The notes under the pieces are model-generated. The model did no database searches. It was given only the letters and a program-made list of their open reading frames with translations, and had not been told where the DNA came from. Of a stretch of 64,000 bases of DNA, positions 63,071 through 64,000 are shown piece after piece (position 1 is the first letter of the stretch; each line of letters begins with the position of its first letter). The DNA comes from Ktedonobacter racemifer DSM 44963 (GTDB lineage Bacteria; Chloroflexota; Ktedonobacteria; Ktedonobacterales; Ktedonobacteraceae). The position numbers and the translations under genes are program-made. The stretch covers positions 2,207,481 through 2,271,480 of the forward strand of contig NZ_ADVG01000001.1 of assembly GCF_000178855.1 (NCBI RefSeq), written 5' to 3'.

Positions 63071-63093
63071 CCACGAGGCTGAAGACCTCGTGG
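63071..63093 (+). repeat. Subterminal hairpin at the element's right end
   Basis: CCACGAGG (63071-63078) pairs with CCTCGTGG (63086-63093), followed by TTTTCTCGCC. IS200/IS605 right ends carry such a hairpin, recognised by TnpA, near the cleavage site. Confidence 0.7.
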
Positions 63094-63118
63094 TTTTCTC
63101 GCCGCTCCCCGTATAAAC

Positions 63119-63178
63119 AAGCGTCAAGCAGAAGCGGAGCAATTCAAACTTGAATTGCTCCGCTTCTGCTTGACGCTT
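63119..63178. repeat. Long perfect hairpin LIR-10
   Basis: 29-bp arms (63119-63147 with 63150-63178) enclose only AC, with no mismatch. It lies between the tnpA remnant and the convergent KGG gene and may terminate the latter. It has no GC-rich companion. Confidence 0.88.
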
Positions 63179-63271
63179 CTACATCTATGGCGATACTGTG
63201 GCAGCGCTATGTGGCACGCTAGATACGCGAGCAGAGAAGAGAGAACACACAACGTTCCTCATACGCCTCGG

Positions 63272-63553
63272 CTATTCCTTAGCATCAGCAGCATTAGTGG
63301 AAGAACGCCCTTTCTCTCCCCCCTTTTTCCCAATCTTCGAGTAAAATTCCGAACCTTGCTGACGTTTGGTGGATTCACCACCTTTTTTCCCAATCTCAGC
63401 ATAGAACTGTGGGCCACGCTTCTCTTTGACCGTCTCGCCACCCTTCTTCCCAATTTTCGAGTAGAACTCGGGGCCATACTTTTCGCGCACGGCCTGTCCG
63501 CCATGCTTGGCTTTTTGTGATCCAGGTTCTGGTCCACGCTTGTTGTTTGCCAT
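63272..63553 (-). CDS. KGG-repeat general-stress protein
   Basis: 93 residues made of three tandem repeats of the type GPEFYSKIGKKGGE, plus partial copies: GGQAVREKYGPEFYSKIGKK, GGETVKEKRGPQFYAEIGKK and GGESTKRQQGSEFYSKIGKK. This is the GsiB/YciG/Con-10 family of hydrophilic, Gly/Lys/Glu-rich, probably disordered stress proteins. AAAGAAGTTAAAGAGAGG lies before the ATG. Such proteins protect against desiccation and starvation, consistent with a soil spore-former, which is inferred. Confidence 0.88.
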   Translation of the reverse strand: MANNKRGPEPGSQKAKHGGQAVREKYGPEFYSKIGKKGGETVKEKRGPQFYAEIGKKGGESTKRQQGSEFYSKIGKKGGEKGRSSTNAADAKE

Positions 63554-63642
63554 GGAAAGTCCCGCCTCTCTTTAACTTCTTTACCACATTTTCCCAACTA
63601 CATTGCGGTGAGACATCCTAGATCAGAACACCCCGTATCATC

Positions 63643-64000
63643 CTACTGCGAACGTTGTCCACGCGCATGTGCCACGCGATTGGCGATCATCCCTGCCGTA
63701 ATGCCAGCGCCCACGCCATTATCAATATTTACCACGGTCAAGCCAGGCGCACACGTCTGCAACATCGATAATAGCGCCGCCACGCCCTTGCCACCCATAC
63801 CATAGCCCACTGATGTCGGCACTCCGATAACCGGTACAGGAGCCAGGCCAGCTATGACAGATGGTAATGCACCATCCATACCAGCTACTACAAGAATCGC
63901 ATCTACATCTTCCGCCAATAACGCGCGCAAAGGCTCGATCAACCGATGCAATCCTGCCACGCCTACATCATAGATGCGTGTCACCCGACAGCCCATCTCC
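63643..64000 (-). CDS. larB: LarB (PurE-like pyridinium-3,5-biscarboxylate synthase), C-terminal part
   Basis: LarB carboxylates and hydrolyses nicotinic acid adenine dinucleotide toward the nickel-pincer cofactor of lactate racemase. The frame runs off the right edge, so only the last about 119 residues are here: [55 protein letters not shown] and [15 protein letters not shown]. The [10 protein letters not shown] and PTSVGYG blocks are the PurE-like CO2/substrate-binding signature specific to LarB. The remaining lar genes would lie outside the window. Confidence 0.92.
   Translation of the reverse strand, partial: EMGCRVTRIYDVGVAGLHRLIEPLRALLAEDVDAILVVAGMDGALPSVIAGLAPVPVIGVPTSVGYGMGGKGVAALLSMLQTCAPGLTVVNIDNGVGAGITAGMIANRVAHARGQRSQ

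Larger units (their letters stand above)
61125..63105 (+). mobile_element. Decayed IS200/IS605-type element carrying HEARO RNA, iscB and tnpA
   Basis: The parts are ordered as in IscB-bearing IS200/IS605 elements: structured RNA (61130-61443), iscB (61444-62705), tnpA (from 62654) and a terminal hairpin (63071-63093). It starts within about ten bases of the ftsZ stop. Both protein genes are frameshifted, so the copy is not autonomous. Exact ends are approximate; I cannot define the cleavage sites from one copy. Confidence 0.8.

Noticed and set aside
63119..63178. LIR-10 as the right end of the IS200/IS605 element
   Set aside because: The expected small subterminal hairpin is already at 63071-63093; LIR-10 is much longer and resembles the intergenic hairpin family.
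1..64000. CRISPR array
   Set aside because: No run of regularly spaced direct repeats; the repeats seen are hairpins with differing arms.

Overview
The window reads as chromosome of a GC-moderate, Gram-positive-like bacterium, most probably a Chloroflexota member close to the Ktedonobacteria. This is an inference from gene content and order, with no database search behind it. Supporting signs are a two-FHA/SEDS cluster of the actinobacterial type, a clpC-radA-PIN/TRAM-ispD-ispF order as in Firmicutes and Actinobacteria, an OpcA-type glucose-6-phosphate dehydrogenase assembly protein, a long low-complexity FtsZ, and an IscB element with its HEARO/omega RNA. Most genes are housekeeping.

Layout. 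1-7 kb: end of truB, ribF, two FHA proteins, a SEDS (FtsW/RodA) protein and two low-complexity proteins. 7-10.6 kb: a LapA-like membrane protein divergent from mutS. 10.8-19 kb: pentose-phosphate genes tkt, tal, zwf, opcA, pgl, rpe. 19.3-21.4 kb: an ECF sigma factor with a membrane beta-propeller protein overlapping its end. 21.9-24.3 kb: S58 peptidase and a Nudix hydrolase. 24.5-34.3 kb: rpsA, clpC, radA, PIN/TRAM, ispD, ispF. 34.4-42 kb: small metabolic genes, a TatA-like protein, a paralogous secreted pair, a purine nucleoside phosphorylase, two unknown proteins and ispE. 42-49 kb: four GT9 (heptosyltransferase-like) glycosyltransferases interleaved with an IMP cyclohydrolase-like protein and an acetyltransferase. 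49-58 kb: radical SAM protein, aroA, an FAD oxidoreductase, a YVTN-type propeller, tRNA-Arg and a DUF815-type ATPase. 58.6-61.1 kb: receiver protein and ftsZ. 61.1-63.1 kb: a decayed IS200/IS605-type element carrying a HEARO/omega RNA, iscB and tnpA. 63.1-64 kb: a KGG-repeat stress protein and the 3' part of larB.

The most unusual signal is not a gene. At least ten long, near-perfect intergenic hairpins (arms of about 17-32 bp, usually short loops) occur about once per 6 kb. Their arm sequences differ, but the 5' arm is always purine/G-rich, and several carry the same 13-nt companion GCGCCGCAGGCGC. Some lie between divergent genes, so they cannot all be terminators. The second signal is the IscB element directly behind ftsZ: its catalytic residues look intact but its frame is broken twice.

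Starts were chosen from ribosome-binding sites and protein-family boundaries. In several genes (mutS, rpsA, radA, pgl, ispE, ftsZ and the PIN/TRAM gene among them) I preferred a start well inside the longest open frame, because the upstream part runs through hairpins, leaders or the preceding gene.
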